Shown piece by piece: positions 1 to 8,125 of a stretch of 42,401 nucleotides of DNA. Both the position numbers and the translations under genes were made by a program. Position 1 is the stretch's first letter, and every line of letters begins with the position of its first letter. The notes under the pieces were generated by a model. The model was not told the origin of the DNA and did no database searches. It worked only from the letters and a program-made list of their open reading frames with translations. Source of the stretch: Ferrovum sp. (GTDB taxonomy: Bacteria; Pseudomonadota; Gammaproteobacteria; Burkholderiales; Ferrovaceae); contig WJXM01000045.1 of assembly GCA_019456405.1 (NCBI GenBank), positions 1-42,401 of the forward strand, read 5' to 3'.

Positions 1-76
1 ATTGAACCGCCGTGTACGGTCCCGTATGCACGGTGGTGTGGGAGGGGGGGCCGTGAGACTTTCTCCTAACCCGATT
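1..76 (+). mobile_element. 3' end of a group II intron (domains V and VI)
   Basis: Bases 6-14 (ACCGCCGTG) pair with 29-37 (CACGGTGGT). An apical helix 15-18/23-26 and a two-base bulge at 27-28 complete the hairpin shape of a group II intron domain V. A second GA-rich/CT-rich stem follows, with candidate bulged adenines near 68-69 in CTAACCC, as expected of domain VI and its branch point. The intron would end at about 75-76. The body and any reverse-transcriptase gene lie to the left of the window, so activity cannot be judged. This is a structural reading by eye. Confidence 0.72.
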
Positions 77-146
77 AGCGTGTTTTCCTGAAATGTTATT
101 CTCAATCGCTTACCATTTCAACGAGTTTTGATAAAGAAAGGTGCCC

Positions 147-437
147 ATGCGACCCTCATTAGTGCTTAACCTCAAGCGAGGTGCCGTCCGCGAAGCAGCG
201 AGCCGCTTTCGTACGGCGAACCCGCGCATCTTCGGCTCGGTGCTGCATGGCACCGATCAAGACGGCAGCGACCTCGATCTGCTGGTCGATGCGTTACCCG
301 GTGCGACACTGTTCGACCTGGGCGGCCTGCAAGTCGAGCTGGAATCCCTGCTTGGCATCCACGTTGATCTGCTGACTCCGGCCGACCTGTCGCCAAAGTT
401 CCGCGCCAAGGTGCTCGCGGAGGCACAGCCTGTGTGA
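147..437 (+). CDS. mntA: MntA-like minimal nucleotidyltransferase (antitoxin of a HEPN/MNT pair)
   Basis: The protein has 96 residues, the size of minimal nucleotidyltransferases. The active-site pattern GS-x10-DxD is intact (GSVLHG...SDLDLLV), starting near residue 30. In the HEPN/MNT toxin-antitoxin family this enzyme neutralises the partner HEPN RNase by adding AMP to a tyrosine beside its catalytic histidine. The ATG at 147 is preferred over the GTG at 141 because AAAGG lies five bases upstream of it. The stop overlaps the start of the HEPN gene (GTGA at 434-437), so the two are translationally coupled. The gene sits between a group II intron end and a recombinase scrap, in an accessory setting. 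The family call is firm; the antitoxin role is inferred from the family. Confidence 0.8.
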   Translation: MRPSLVLNLKRGAVREAASRFRTANPRIFGSVLHGTDQDGSDLDLLVDALPGATLFDLGGLQVELESLLGIHVDLLTPADLSPKFRAKVLAEAQPV

Positions 438-736
438 GCGAGAACCGTCTTCTCGACTACCTCGACCACATGCAGCAAGCCGCAACGGATGCGTGCGCCT
501 TCGTGGAGGGTCTGGACAAAGTTGATTTCCTTGAGGACAAGCGCACCCAGCAGGCTGTCATCATGAGCCTCATCATCATTGGTGAGGTGGCCACGAAGGT
601 GATGGATGGCTACGCCGAGTTCACGCAGGTCCACGCACAAGTGCCGTGGCGCAGCATGCGTGGAATGCGCAACCGTATCGCTCACGGCTACGTACGTGTT
701 TCGACGCAGGATCAAAACCTTGAGATGACGTTCTGA
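434..736 (+). CDS. hepT: HepT-like HEPN toxin with C-terminus replaced by a recombinase fragment
   Basis: The 100-residue HEPN (DUF86-like) protein starts at GTG 434, overlapping mntA by four bases. The RNase and modification motif RX4HXY is present as RNRIAHGY near residues 78-85, so both the catalytic His and the Tyr that MntA would modify remain. Immediately after GY the reading frame becomes VRVSTQDQNLEM, which is the N-terminal strand of a serine recombinase (typically MxxGYVRVSTxxQ), and stops at 736. HepT proteins are usually about 130-145 residues, so the C-terminal helix is missing. Microhomology at the Gly-Tyr codons probably joined the two genes. The product could be inactive, or could still fold around the motif; the sequence cannot tell. 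Confidence 0.72.
   Translation: MSENRLLDYLDHMQQAATDACAFVEGLDKVDFLEDKRTQQAVIMSLIIIGEVATKVMDGYAEFTQVHAQVPWRSMRGMRNRIAHGYVRVSTQDQNLEMTF
686..727 (+). pseudogene. Serine recombinase (resolvase/invertase) N-terminal fragment
   Basis: Codons 686-727 read GYVRVSTQDQNLEM, the hallmark start of serine recombinases, including the catalytic Ser of the VSTxxQ motif. Only about 14 residues survive. They are fused in frame to the HEPN gene upstream and followed within three codons by a stop. The fragment marks the scar of a deletion or recombination at the boundary between the accessory left edge and the XrtA locus. Confidence 0.65.
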
Positions 737-1887
737 AACAGGGTCATTTGCCCTGCGCTGGTCTCATCCCAATTGAAACGGCTGGCGAATCGTCGGGTGT
801 CTTCCCGGTTGGGGGGGGTAGCAAAGAGGTCCTGGATGGCCAGGGTGAGGGCTTGGGGGGTACGTTCCTGAACCAGTCGTCCGGCTTCGGGGGCGGTGAT
901 CAGTTCGGGGCTGCCGCCCACGGCGGTGGAAATGACCGGGGTGCCGCAGGCCAGGGATTCCAGCAGGACATTGGCCCACCCTTCGCTGGCTGAAGCCAGG
1001 ACGAGGGCATCGGCGGCACTGTAGTATTGGGCCAGTTCGGCTTGGGGTAGATGAGTTTTGAACTGAACGCGTTGGTCGAGGCCGAGCTGTTTGACGAGTT
1101 GTTCCAGGTTGTGCTGTTCCGGACCGGAGCCAATGATGAGGAGTTGGAAGGATTTGAGGGGTTCGATGGCACGAATGACCAGGTCGTGACCTTTGCCGGG
1201 GACCAGGTTTCCCACGGAGACCAGCAAGGGGTGCGGGTTGAGGGTGAGTTGTCGTCGGGTTTTTTCCCGTTCGGTGGGTTGAAAGAGGGTGAGGTCCACC
1301 CCGTTTCTCAGGACCGTGATTTTATTTGCCTCCACACCGAGTTGAATGAGAACCTCTTTGAGGGCCCCGGACACGGTGATGAGATGGGCCGCCCGTTGGG
1401 CAGCGCGTTGAATGAGGATCCTGGGAATGGGGTGGTGGGGCAGGAGGTTGAGGTCGCTGCCGCGCGCGGTGATGGTGACGGGTTTTTTCAGCCAGTGGCC
1501 GAGCAGGGTGGCGGCCACGCCATCGGGGTAGAAATAGTGGGCATCGATCAGGTCGAAATCCTGTCCGTTGCGGATTTGCGCTCTGAGCAGGGGCAAACAG
1601 GCCAGAGCCATGCCCCAGGGGGCCAGATTCATGCCGAATTTGGGAATCAGGGGGTAGCGGGGGTGCTCGATGGAAATACCCTGCCGAACTTCCTGTCGGG
1701 GAATTCTGGCTTGTCGGGCGTAGTCTCCAAAGCGTTCGTGGGTGAAGGGAAACCAGGGGACGGGGGCCATCACCCGCGCTTCGATGGGGTGGGTGCCGAG
1801 TAACTGGCGCAGGCGGGTCTCTACGAAGATTCCATGGTGGGGTTTGGTGGCATTAGGGTAGAGGGAACTGAAGGTCAGTAGGCGCAT
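712..1887 (-). CDS. Glycosyltransferase family 4 (GT-B), XrtA locus-associated
   Basis: The protein has 391 residues with the two-domain GT-B layout. The N-terminal acceptor domain begins RLLTFSSLYPNA. The C-terminal nucleotide-sugar domain begins near residue 220 (LLVSVGNLVPGKGH), and the GT4 E-x7-E motif is at about 302-310 (EGWANVLLE). It would transfer a sugar from an activated donor to the growing lipid-linked repeat unit on the cytoplasmic face. The ATG at 1887 overlaps the upstream gene's stop by one base; a GTG at 1890 is an alternative. The last four codons (ISRF and stop) lie on DNA that reads as recombinase sequence on the other strand, so the native C-terminus was probably trimmed by a few residues. 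Donor and linkage cannot be read from the sequence. Confidence 0.85.
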   Translation of the reverse strand: MRLLTFSSLYPNATKPHHGIFVETRLRQLLGTHPIEARVMAPVPWFPFTHERFGDYARQARIPRQEVRQGISIEHPRYPLIPKFGMNLAPWGMALACLPLLRAQIRNGQDFDLIDAHYFYPDGVAATLLGHWLKKPVTITARGSDLNLLPHHPIPRILIQRAAQRAAHLITVSGALKEVLIQLGVEANKITVLRNGVDLTLFQPTEREKTRRQLTLNPHPLLVSVGNLVPGKGHDLVIRAIEPLKSFQLLIIGSGPEQHNLEQLVKQLGLDQRVQFKTHLPQAELAQYYSAADALVLASASEGWANVLLESLACGTPVISTAVGGSPELITAPEAGRLVQERTPQALTLAIQDLFATPPNREDTRRFASRFNWDETSAGQMTLFQNVISRF

Positions 1888-3101
1888 CACATCCGCTGTT
1901 TGGCGAGTAAACGTTCGTAGAGGGGTTGGTAGCGGCTCACGCTGTTCTGCCAGGTGCGTTCCTTTTCCACAAACGTTCGTCCGGCCAGAACCAGGTTGTG
2001 CTTCAGGGTGACGTCCGTGAGAAGACGATGAACGGCACAGGTCAGGTCCCTGGGGTTTCCTGCCTCGAAAAGAAGTCCGGTCTGCTCGTGCCGGATGAGT
2101 TCTTTGTGCCCACCGACATCGGAGGCGATGAAGGACTTTCCCTGAGCCATGGCTTCCAGGGGTTTGAGGGGCGTGACCAGTTCGGTCAGGCGCATGGGCA
2201 ATCGTGGATAGACCAGCACATCGATGAGATCGTAGTAGCGGTGGACGTCCTGATGGGGAACCCGGCCGGAAAATATCACTTTATCGGCAATGTTCAGGCG
2301 CTGGGCCAGGGCCTTCAGGGCCTCTTCCTGGGGGCCCCCACCGACCAAAAGGAGGCGGACTTGAGGAAGCGTGGCGAGGATCTGCGGGAGGGCTTCCAAG
2401 AGCAGGGAAAGTCCTTCGTAGGCGTAGAACGAGCCGATGAATCCGAGAACCTGGGTACCGGCCAGTCCCAGCTGTTTTTGCAAATTCGGGTCGGGGGGGC
2501 CACCCAGGGGAAACTGGGCGATGTCCACGGCATTGGAAATCACGGTGACCTTGTCCTCGGCGATGCCCCGGTCGACGATATCCCGGCGCAGCCCTTCACA
2601 GATGGTGGTGATGGCATCCGCCTGACGAAAAGCCAGGGTATCGAGGGCACGGGTGAGGCGGTAACGGAGGCTGCCTTCCTTCGTGGTGCCGTGATCCACC
2701 GCCGCGTCTTCCCAAAAGGCACGGACTTCATAGACGACGGGGATCTGGTATTGACGACCGACCTTGAGGGCGGGAAGGGCATTGAGGACGGGGGAATGGG
2801 CGTGCAGGATATCCGGCTGGGTTTTTTCGATGACTTCATGCAGTCGTCGTTCCAATCCCTTCATCACCGCGACCTGATTCAGGAGGGGGAGTTTGCTTTG
2901 GAGCCCCGAATGGGAGGGGGTACGGTAGAAGTGCCAGCCTTCGATGGTTTCTTCTGGCACGGTACATCCTGCCTGTTTTTCACTGGTCAGGTGGAAGGTT
3001 TTCCACCCCAGGGCCCGTTGTTCCTTGAGAATGGACAAGGTGCGGAAGGTATACCCACTGTGCAGGGGCAGGGAGTGATCCAGGATATGGAGAATGCGCA
3101 T
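1887..3101 (-). CDS. PEP-CTERM/XrtA-system glycosyltransferase (TIGR04063-like)
   Basis: The 404-residue GT4-type glycosyltransferase opens with MRILHILDHSLPLHSGYTFR, the characteristic start of the exosortase A-associated family known as Daro_2409 or TIGR04063. The Rossmann-like C-terminal domain begins near residue 215 (GFIGSFYAYEGL). The donor-binding glutamate pair is seen in ELVTPLKPLE, followed by SDVGGHKEL. Its role is addition of one sugar of the exopolysaccharide repeat unit. It starts three bases after the stop of the amidotransferase and its own stop overlaps the start of the next glycosyltransferase, so the three genes form one operon. The family call comes from recognising the N-terminal signature; sugar specificity is unknown. 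Confidence 0.88.
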   Translation of the reverse strand: MRILHILDHSLPLHSGYTFRTLSILKEQRALGWKTFHLTSEKQAGCTVPEETIEGWHFYRTPSHSGLQSKLPLLNQVAVMKGLERRLHEVIEKTQPDILHAHSPVLNALPALKVGRQYQIPVVYEVRAFWEDAAVDHGTTKEGSLRYRLTRALDTLAFRQADAITTICEGLRRDIVDRGIAEDKVTVISNAVDIAQFPLGGPPDPNLQKQLGLAGTQVLGFIGSFYAYEGLSLLLEALPQILATLPQVRLLLVGGGPQEEALKALAQRLNIADKVIFSGRVPHQDVHRYYDLIDVLVYPRLPMRLTELVTPLKPLEAMAQGKSFIASDVGGHKELIRHEQTGLLFEAGNPRDLTCAVHRLLTDVTLKHNLVLAGRTFVEKERTWQNSVSRYQPLYERLLAKQRM

Positions 3102-3104
3102 GGC

Positions 3105-4988
3105 TTAGAGTCGCAGGAAAGATTCGAACATGAGCAACGACCAGAGGGGAGCGCTGTAATCCCGTCGTCCTGCCTGATGTTCTTCCACCAGATGAGTGAG
3201 GAAGGAAGGGTTGAAAATTCCGCAGCCCATCAAGCGCGGTCCCAGCACGGAGGTGCGTACCGTCTCGCGCAAGGGCCCCCGGAACCAACTGGCCAGAGGA
3301 ACTGCAAAGCCCATTTTTTGACGGTACAGGATGTCCTGCGGCAAGTAGGGTTCCAGGGCTTTCTTGAAGATATACTTGCCTTCGCCCTGATACAGTTTGA
3401 AGAAGGAGGGAAGACCCGACACCCATTCCATCAGGGAGTGGTCCAGCAGCGGCTCGCGGACTTCCAGGGCATGGGCCATGCTGGCGCGATCCACCTTGGT
3501 CAGGATATCGCCGGGCAGGTAGGTTTTGATGTCCAGGTACTGAACCAGAGACAGGGGATCCCGGGTGGGGGAATTTCGGGCATGGGCTTTCAGCACTTCG
3601 ACGGCCCGGTAGCCCTGCAGGCTGGCGGTGAACGAGGGGCTGAACAGTTGACGGCGCAAACGATCGCCCAACAAGGACACGCTGTGAAAATAGCCTTCCA
3701 CCGAATCCCGGGCAAGCGCTTCAAACGTGCTTTTGGCCCGGAACATGCGGGGTGCCCAGTCGGCTTTGGGATACAAGGCGCCCAGGGCGCCAAAGAGAGG
3801 GCGGCGCAGCCCCAGGGGGAGCGTCAACCGCATTTTTTCTTCCGCCATATGGAAACGGTAACGCCGATACCCTGCCAGATTTTCATCGCCCCCGTCGCCT
3901 GAAAGGGCCACGGTGACGGAGCGCCGCGCCAGTTCACAGACCCGATAGGTGGGCAGGGCAGAACTGTCGGCATAGGGTTCGTCGTAGAGCGCCGCCAGTT
4001 GGTCCACCAGAGAAAAATCGTTGGGGTCCACTTCGCCGACCTGATGGCGGGTGTGGTACTGCCGGGCCACCTGTGCGGCGTAAGGGGCTTCGTTGAAGCG
4101 GGGATCCTTGAAGGCGATGGAACAGGTATTGACCGGATCCGTGCTCAGTTGCGCCATCATGGCGACCACGGCGCTGGAATCCACGCCTCCGGACAAAAAG
4201 GCGCCCAAGGGGACTTCAGAGACCAGACGAATGCGCACCGCTTCGCGCAAACGCTCCACCAGTTCTTCCTGCACGTCCTGTACCGAGGTGATGGGAACGG
4301 GATCAAAAGGAATATCCCAGTAACGGCATGGGTGAGGAGGTTTGGAATCTGCGGAGAGGGTCAGATGGTATCCAGGGGGCAGTTTGAAGGTATTCCGGTA
4401 AATGGTGCGTGGTTCGGGAATATACCCATAGGCAAAGTATTCCTCCACGGCGCAGGGGTCGAGGGTCTGGTCAAAGCCGGGATACAGGCGCAGAGCCTTG
4501 AGTTCTGAGGCAAAGATGAATTTCCCGTCGGGTTGCAGGCTGTAAAAAAGGGGTTTGACCCCCAATCTGTCCCGTGCCAGAAAAATTTTTTGACGATTAC
4601 GATCCCACAGGGCAAAGGCGAACATTCCATGAAAACGGTCGATGCAATGATCTCCCCACTCTTCCCAGGCATGGATGATGACCTCGGTGTCGCAGTGGGT
4701 GCGAAAGGTATGACCCAAAGCCTGTAACTCGGGCATGAGATCGACAAAATTGTAGATTTCCCCGTTGAAGACCACCACCACGCTGTGGTCTTCATTGAAC
4801 AGCGGTTGCTGTCCCGACGAAAGGTCGATGATCGACAAACGACGATGACCCAAACCCACGCCGGGCTCGGTGTGCAGGCCACCTTCATCCGGACCCCGGT
4901 GAAACTGGGATTCGTTCATGCGCGACAGCAGGTCGCGGCTGATGGGGGATCGACCTCTGGTATCAAATATTCCGACCAGGCCACACAT
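3105..4988 (-). CDS. XrtA-associated class II amidotransferase (asparagine synthetase-like)
   Basis: The protein has 627 residues. The ATG at 4988 is chosen because it places Cys at position 2 (MCGLVGIFD), the mature nucleophile of Ntn-type glutamine amidotransferases; an in-frame ATG at 5015 would bury it. The glutaminase domain spans about 2-200, with HRGPDE and FNGEIYNF. The AsnB-like synthetase domain follows, with the ATP pyrophosphatase loop SGGVDS at about 266-271. It matches the exosortase A-associated amidotransferase 1 family (TIGR03108). The likely role is amidation of a uronic acid or other carboxyl group in the exopolysaccharide, but the true acceptor is unproven. In typical XrtA loci it directly follows the TIGR03088 glycosyltransferase, which here ends 8.7 kb away. 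Confidence 0.88.
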   Translation of the reverse strand: MCGLVGIFDTRGRSPISRDLLSRMNESQFHRGPDEGGLHTEPGVGLGHRRLSIIDLSSGQQPLFNEDHSVVVVFNGEIYNFVDLMPELQALGHTFRTHCDTEVIIHAWEEWGDHCIDRFHGMFAFALWDRNRQKIFLARDRLGVKPLFYSLQPDGKFIFASELKALRLYPGFDQTLDPCAVEEYFAYGYIPEPRTIYRNTFKLPPGYHLTLSADSKPPHPCRYWDIPFDPVPITSVQDVQEELVERLREAVRIRLVSEVPLGAFLSGGVDSSAVVAMMAQLSTDPVNTCSIAFKDPRFNEAPYAAQVARQYHTRHQVGEVDPNDFSLVDQLAALYDEPYADSSALPTYRVCELARRSVTVALSGDGGDENLAGYRRYRFHMAEEKMRLTLPLGLRRPLFGALGALYPKADWAPRMFRAKSTFEALARDSVEGYFHSVSLLGDRLRRQLFSPSFTASLQGYRAVEVLKAHARNSPTRDPLSLVQYLDIKTYLPGDILTKVDRASMAHALEVREPLLDHSLMEWVSGLPSFFKLYQGEGKYIFKKALEPYLPQDILYRQKMGFAVPLASWFRGPLRETVRTSVLGPRLMGCGIFNPSFLTHLVEEHQAGRRDYSAPLWSLLMFESFLRL

Positions 4989-5075
4989 CAGGCAGGGTTC
5001 CGGCGGTGGGTGCAACCGGATTCATGGACAGGACGCCTGTTCATCAAGATTTTCCTCGGGTTCAGAGATTAAAGG

Positions 5076-6509
5076 TCAGGGCGTATATTGCCACAGGTCA
5101 TTCAGGTAGTTCCCGCTACCCTCCAGTCCCCCGAATAACCATAGGGATCCGGAAGTTCCGATCGTGGACGAAAACCAGGCATTGGCGCTGGAACGCGCGC
5201 CCGGCATCCCTGGGGTGCCGGGTTGGGACCCGTAACTGCCGAGCTGATTGACCTGGTTGCTTCCATTGACCCAGGTCCACTGCTGGGTGCCGAGATTGAA
5301 TTTCCACAGATCGTTCAATTCTCCCAAGGCACCGATGGAATCATAGCCATATCCCCCAAATAACCATAAATTGCCGGAAGTGTCTGTCCATGCCACGGAA
5401 CTGTCCCGTGATCCGGGGAGATTGGTGGGGCTGGAGGTCTGGGAAGTGCCGTAACTTCCGGCTTGATTTAAGGGAGTACCGGAACTGATCAGGGTCCACT
5501 GTGAGGTGCTGGGGGTGAACTTCCATAGATCGTTCAATTCTCCCAGGGAAGAGGCAGCATACCCTTGTCCCCCGAACAACCACAAATTTCCCGCCGCATC
5601 GGTCCAGGCCACGCTGTCATGGCGCGCGCTCGGCGAGGCGGTGACCCCGGAAAGGGTCGAGGGTTGGTTGGTGGTGCTGGAGCCCCTGATCCAGGTCCAC
5701 GCCTTGGTGGTGGGACTGTATTTCCACAGGTCGTTCAATTCTCCTGGGGAACCTGAGGCAGCATACCCCTGCCCCCCGAACAACCATAAATTTCCCGTCG
5801 AGTCAGTCCATGACACGCTGGCCAGACGTGCGCCAGGAGTTTCTGTGGAACCATAACTGCCGGACTGGTTGATTTGGTTGGAACCTCCGATCCAGGTCCA
5901 GGTTTTTGCAGTGGGGGCGTATTCCCACAGGTCGTTCAATTCTCCTGGGGAATTCGAGGAAGCATAGCCATAACCGCCGAACAACCATAAATTCCCTGCC
6001 GGGTCTGTCCAGGAGACCGAGTCGTTTCTGGCGCCGGGAAGGTTGCTCGTGCTGGATGAACCCAGTGTGCCATATAGCCCCGGCTGATTTTGGTTCAGGG
6101 GGGAAGACGAACTTTCCAGGGTCCACACCTTGGTACTGGGGTTGTACTCCCACAGATCATTAATGTCATTGGCATAGACCGTTTCGCCCCCAAACATCCA
6201 GAAGTTGCCAGAGGTATCCGTCCAGGTGGCGGAACTCATGCGCGCCTCTGGAGGGTTCACGGTTTGCTGGTTGTGGGAGGAACTCCCCCCGATCCAGGTC
6301 CAGGGCAGAAGCGTGGCGATGGATATGGGAAGTGCAGGCGTTCCGCCTCCACCCCCCCCGCCCCCACAGGAAGAAAGGGCCACGGACAGGAGTAACACCA
6401 GAGGGTTGGAAAGAGGTGTACCATTTCCCCATTTTCCCGAATGGTCAGGCAGGGGTCGGAAAAAGTAAGGAAATGTCCGTAGAATTTTCGACCAGGATCT
6501 CTGTGGCAT
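5076..6509 (-). CDS. Kelch-repeat lipoprotein (beta-propeller)
   Basis: From the ATG at 6509 the protein has 477 residues. GGGAA lies about eight bases upstream. Earlier in-frame ATGs up to 6653 would add a tail that disrupts the signal peptide. The hydrophobic stretch PLVLLLSVALSSC is a lipoprotein signal with lipobox LSSC. It is followed by a run of eight glycines, probably a flexible tether from the lipidated Cys. Six degenerate kelch repeats follow, each about 60-70 residues, with the core WTD..GNLWLFGG ... NDLWxY/F ... W, predicting one beta-propeller. No enzymatic residues can be named; galactose-oxidase-like propellers share the fold, so a carbohydrate-binding or adhesive surface role is inferred from the exopolysaccharide context. 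It is divergent from the beta-helix gene and upstream of the amidotransferase operon. Confidence 0.78.
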   Translation of the reverse strand: MPQRSWSKILRTFPYFFRPLPDHSGKWGNGTPLSNPLVLLLSVALSSCGGGGGGGGTPALPISIATLLPWTWIGGSSSHNQQTVNPPEARMSSATWTDTSGNFWMFGGETVYANDINDLWEYNPSTKVWTLESSSSPLNQNQPGLYGTLGSSSTSNLPGARNDSVSWTDPAGNLWLFGGYGYASSNSPGELNDLWEYAPTAKTWTWIGGSNQINQSGSYGSTETPGARLASVSWTDSTGNLWLFGGQGYAASGSPGELNDLWKYSPTTKAWTWIRGSSTTNQPSTLSGVTASPSARHDSVAWTDAAGNLWLFGGQGYAASSLGELNDLWKFTPSTSQWTLISSGTPLNQAGSYGTSQTSSPTNLPGSRDSSVAWTDTSGNLWLFGGYGYDSIGALGELNDLWKFNLGTQQWTWVNGSNQVNQLGSYGSQPGTPGMPGARSSANAWFSSTIGTSGSLWLFGGLEGSGNYLNDLWQYTP

Positions 6510-6645
6510 TCTTGAATTCCCGAGGGTACGATGACTCTCGGCATTGTAGAGTAGATGCATAGGGTTGGGAAGATCGAAAAAAGTTGACCGAGAGGCCGGG
6601 GATGGCCCATGTCGGTCCGGCATGATTTTTTGCAGGGAAGTTTCC

Positions 6646-8115
6646 ATGGCCAAGAGAAGATCCAGTCGTTACCGGTATAAAAAAACAAAACTCATCTTGC
6701 TGGGGACTTCTTTTCTGGTTTTGATGGGGGTCGGCGGTGTCTTCATGGAGTACCGTGCATCAGGCTATAGCGTGGCCGAGATTTTGAACTATCTGGACCG
6801 CAGGGTCGAGGGACATCCCCGTCTGGAAAAATGGACGGCACCGGTGTTTGCCAGAATTCGGGCCTGGGACGGCGAGTCGGAATTTCAGGCGCAGGCGGCG
6901 CAGCCTTTTCTGGTCCCGCCCCCCCCTCCCCGCTGGGGCGTGGTCGCTTTGAAGGGGGGAGAAGAACAGGCCCTGATCGAACCCTATTTGCCCGGAGGGT
7001 GGTTGATTCCGCCGAGTCCCGTCCATCGTACCCTTCATGTGGGCCCCACCGAGCCCATCAAAAGCATTTCTGTGGCGGCATCGATGGCACGGGATGGCGA
7101 CGTGGTCCAAATCGATGCCGGGGACTATCATGGGGACGTGGTGGCCTCCTGGGGACAGAATGATCTGCTTATTCAGGGAGTGGGGGGCAATGCGCGCCTG
7201 TTTGCCGATGGCAGCAGTGCCGAGGGAAAAGCCCTCTGGGTGGTTCGGGGTGGCAGGATCCGGATTGAAAACATCGATTTCATGAACACTCGAGTCTCTG
7301 ACCGTAACGGTGCGGGCATCCGTTTCGAAAAAGGGGACTTGTGGATTCGGAACTGTCTGTTCTTTGCCAATGAAAATGGCCTGCTGACTTCGGATGAAGA
7401 AAATTCTTCCCTGGTGATCGAGAACAGCGAGTTTGCCTACAATGGGGCAGGGGATGGTTTTTCCCACGATCTGTATGTGGGCAAACTGAAATCCCTGGTG
7501 GTATTGGCCAGTTACTTTCACCATGCCAATGTGGGTCATCTGTTCAAAAGCAGGGCGATCCAGAATGATATCCTCTACAACCGGCTGACGGATGAAATGG
7601 GGGGAAGAGCCAGTTACGAACTCGATTTGCCCAATGGGGGTACGGCACTGGTTTTGGGAAATATCATTCAACAGGGGACGGACACGGAAAATTCCACCGT
7701 TATTTCCTATGGGGAAGAGGGAATGTCCGGGCCGGACAATGTGCTCTATCTGGCCAGCAATACGCTGGTGAACGACAAGGAAGGTGCTGGTGCCTTTTTG
7801 CGCGTACCCAAGGCAGGTGTCCGCGTCGTTTCCGTCAATAATCTGCTGGTGGGGTATGGGGAATACCACGTTCCTGTGGGACTGGTCTCTTCCAATGATT
7901 TGAAGGCGGATTGGCAGGCATTCTATCGACCACTCCGGCAGGACTATCGGCTGGAGGGTCCGGTGGATGAGCATTTGCATTATGAGACCCCTTCCGCGTT
8001 GCTGGCGCCCGGTCTTGATCTCGTCCCCCATGCCGAACCCGTGGCCCCACGTCAGGTCAGCGTATTGAAGCGCTCCCCCGCCTATCCCGGCGCGCTGCAA
8101 ACCTTGGCTCCCTGA
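6646..8115 (+). CDS. Membrane-anchored right-handed parallel beta-helix protein
   Basis: The protein has 489 residues. The ATG at 6646 is supported by AGGGAAG six bases upstream and by the signal-anchor topology that results: KRRSSRYRYKK, then LILLGTSFLVLMGVGGVF. A spacer with a proline run (PPPPP, near residue 88) precedes the helix. From about residue 125 the chain shows beta-helix coils: SISVAASMARDGDVVQIDAG, then rungs such as IRIENIDF, LWIRNCLFFANENGL, LVIENSEFAYNGA and NDILYNRLT. This resembles NosD/pectate-lyase-like folds used by polysaccharide lyases and C5-epimerases. Catalytic residues cannot be assigned. In this locus a periplasmic polysaccharide-modifying or -cleaving enzyme is the best guess. 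YdcF/ElyC-type DUF218 protein follows 10 bases downstream. Confidence 0.72.
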   Translation: MAKRRSSRYRYKKTKLILLGTSFLVLMGVGGVFMEYRASGYSVAEILNYLDRRVEGHPRLEKWTAPVFARIRAWDGESEFQAQAAQPFLVPPPPPRWGVVALKGGEEQALIEPYLPGGWLIPPSPVHRTLHVGPTEPIKSISVAASMARDGDVVQIDAGDYHGDVVASWGQNDLLIQGVGGNARLFADGSSAEGKALWVVRGGRIRIENIDFMNTRVSDRNGAGIRFEKGDLWIRNCLFFANENGLLTSDEENSSLVIENSEFAYNGAGDGFSHDLYVGKLKSLVVLASYFHHANVGHLFKSRAIQNDILYNRLTDEMGGRASYELDLPNGGTALVLGNIIQQGTDTENSTVISYGEEGMSGPDNVLYLASNTLVNDKEGAGAFLRVPKAGVRVVSVNNLLVGYGEYHVPVGLVSSNDLKADWQAFYRPLRQDYRLEGPVDEHLHYETPSALLAPGLDLVPHAEPVAPRQVSVLKRSPAYPGALQTLAP

Positions 8116-8125
8116 GAGTCTCATC

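Noticed and set aside
1926-3902. 658-codon plus-strand open frame
   Set aside because: It is antisense to the TIGR04063-like glycosyltransferase and the amidotransferase, whose family motifs are unmistakable; its Gly/Gln-rich composition is typical of a shadow frame.
5140-6300. Repetitive DNA suspected to be a CRISPR array or tandem repeat
   Set aside because: The periodicity comes from kelch repeats in the coding sequence; units are diverged, about 180-210 bases, and not separated by unique spacers.
6619-6634. Sigma-54-like element GGCATGATTTTTTGCA upstream of the beta-helix gene
   Set aside because: GG and GC are 13 bases apart rather than the strict 12, and the start site would fall on the start codon.
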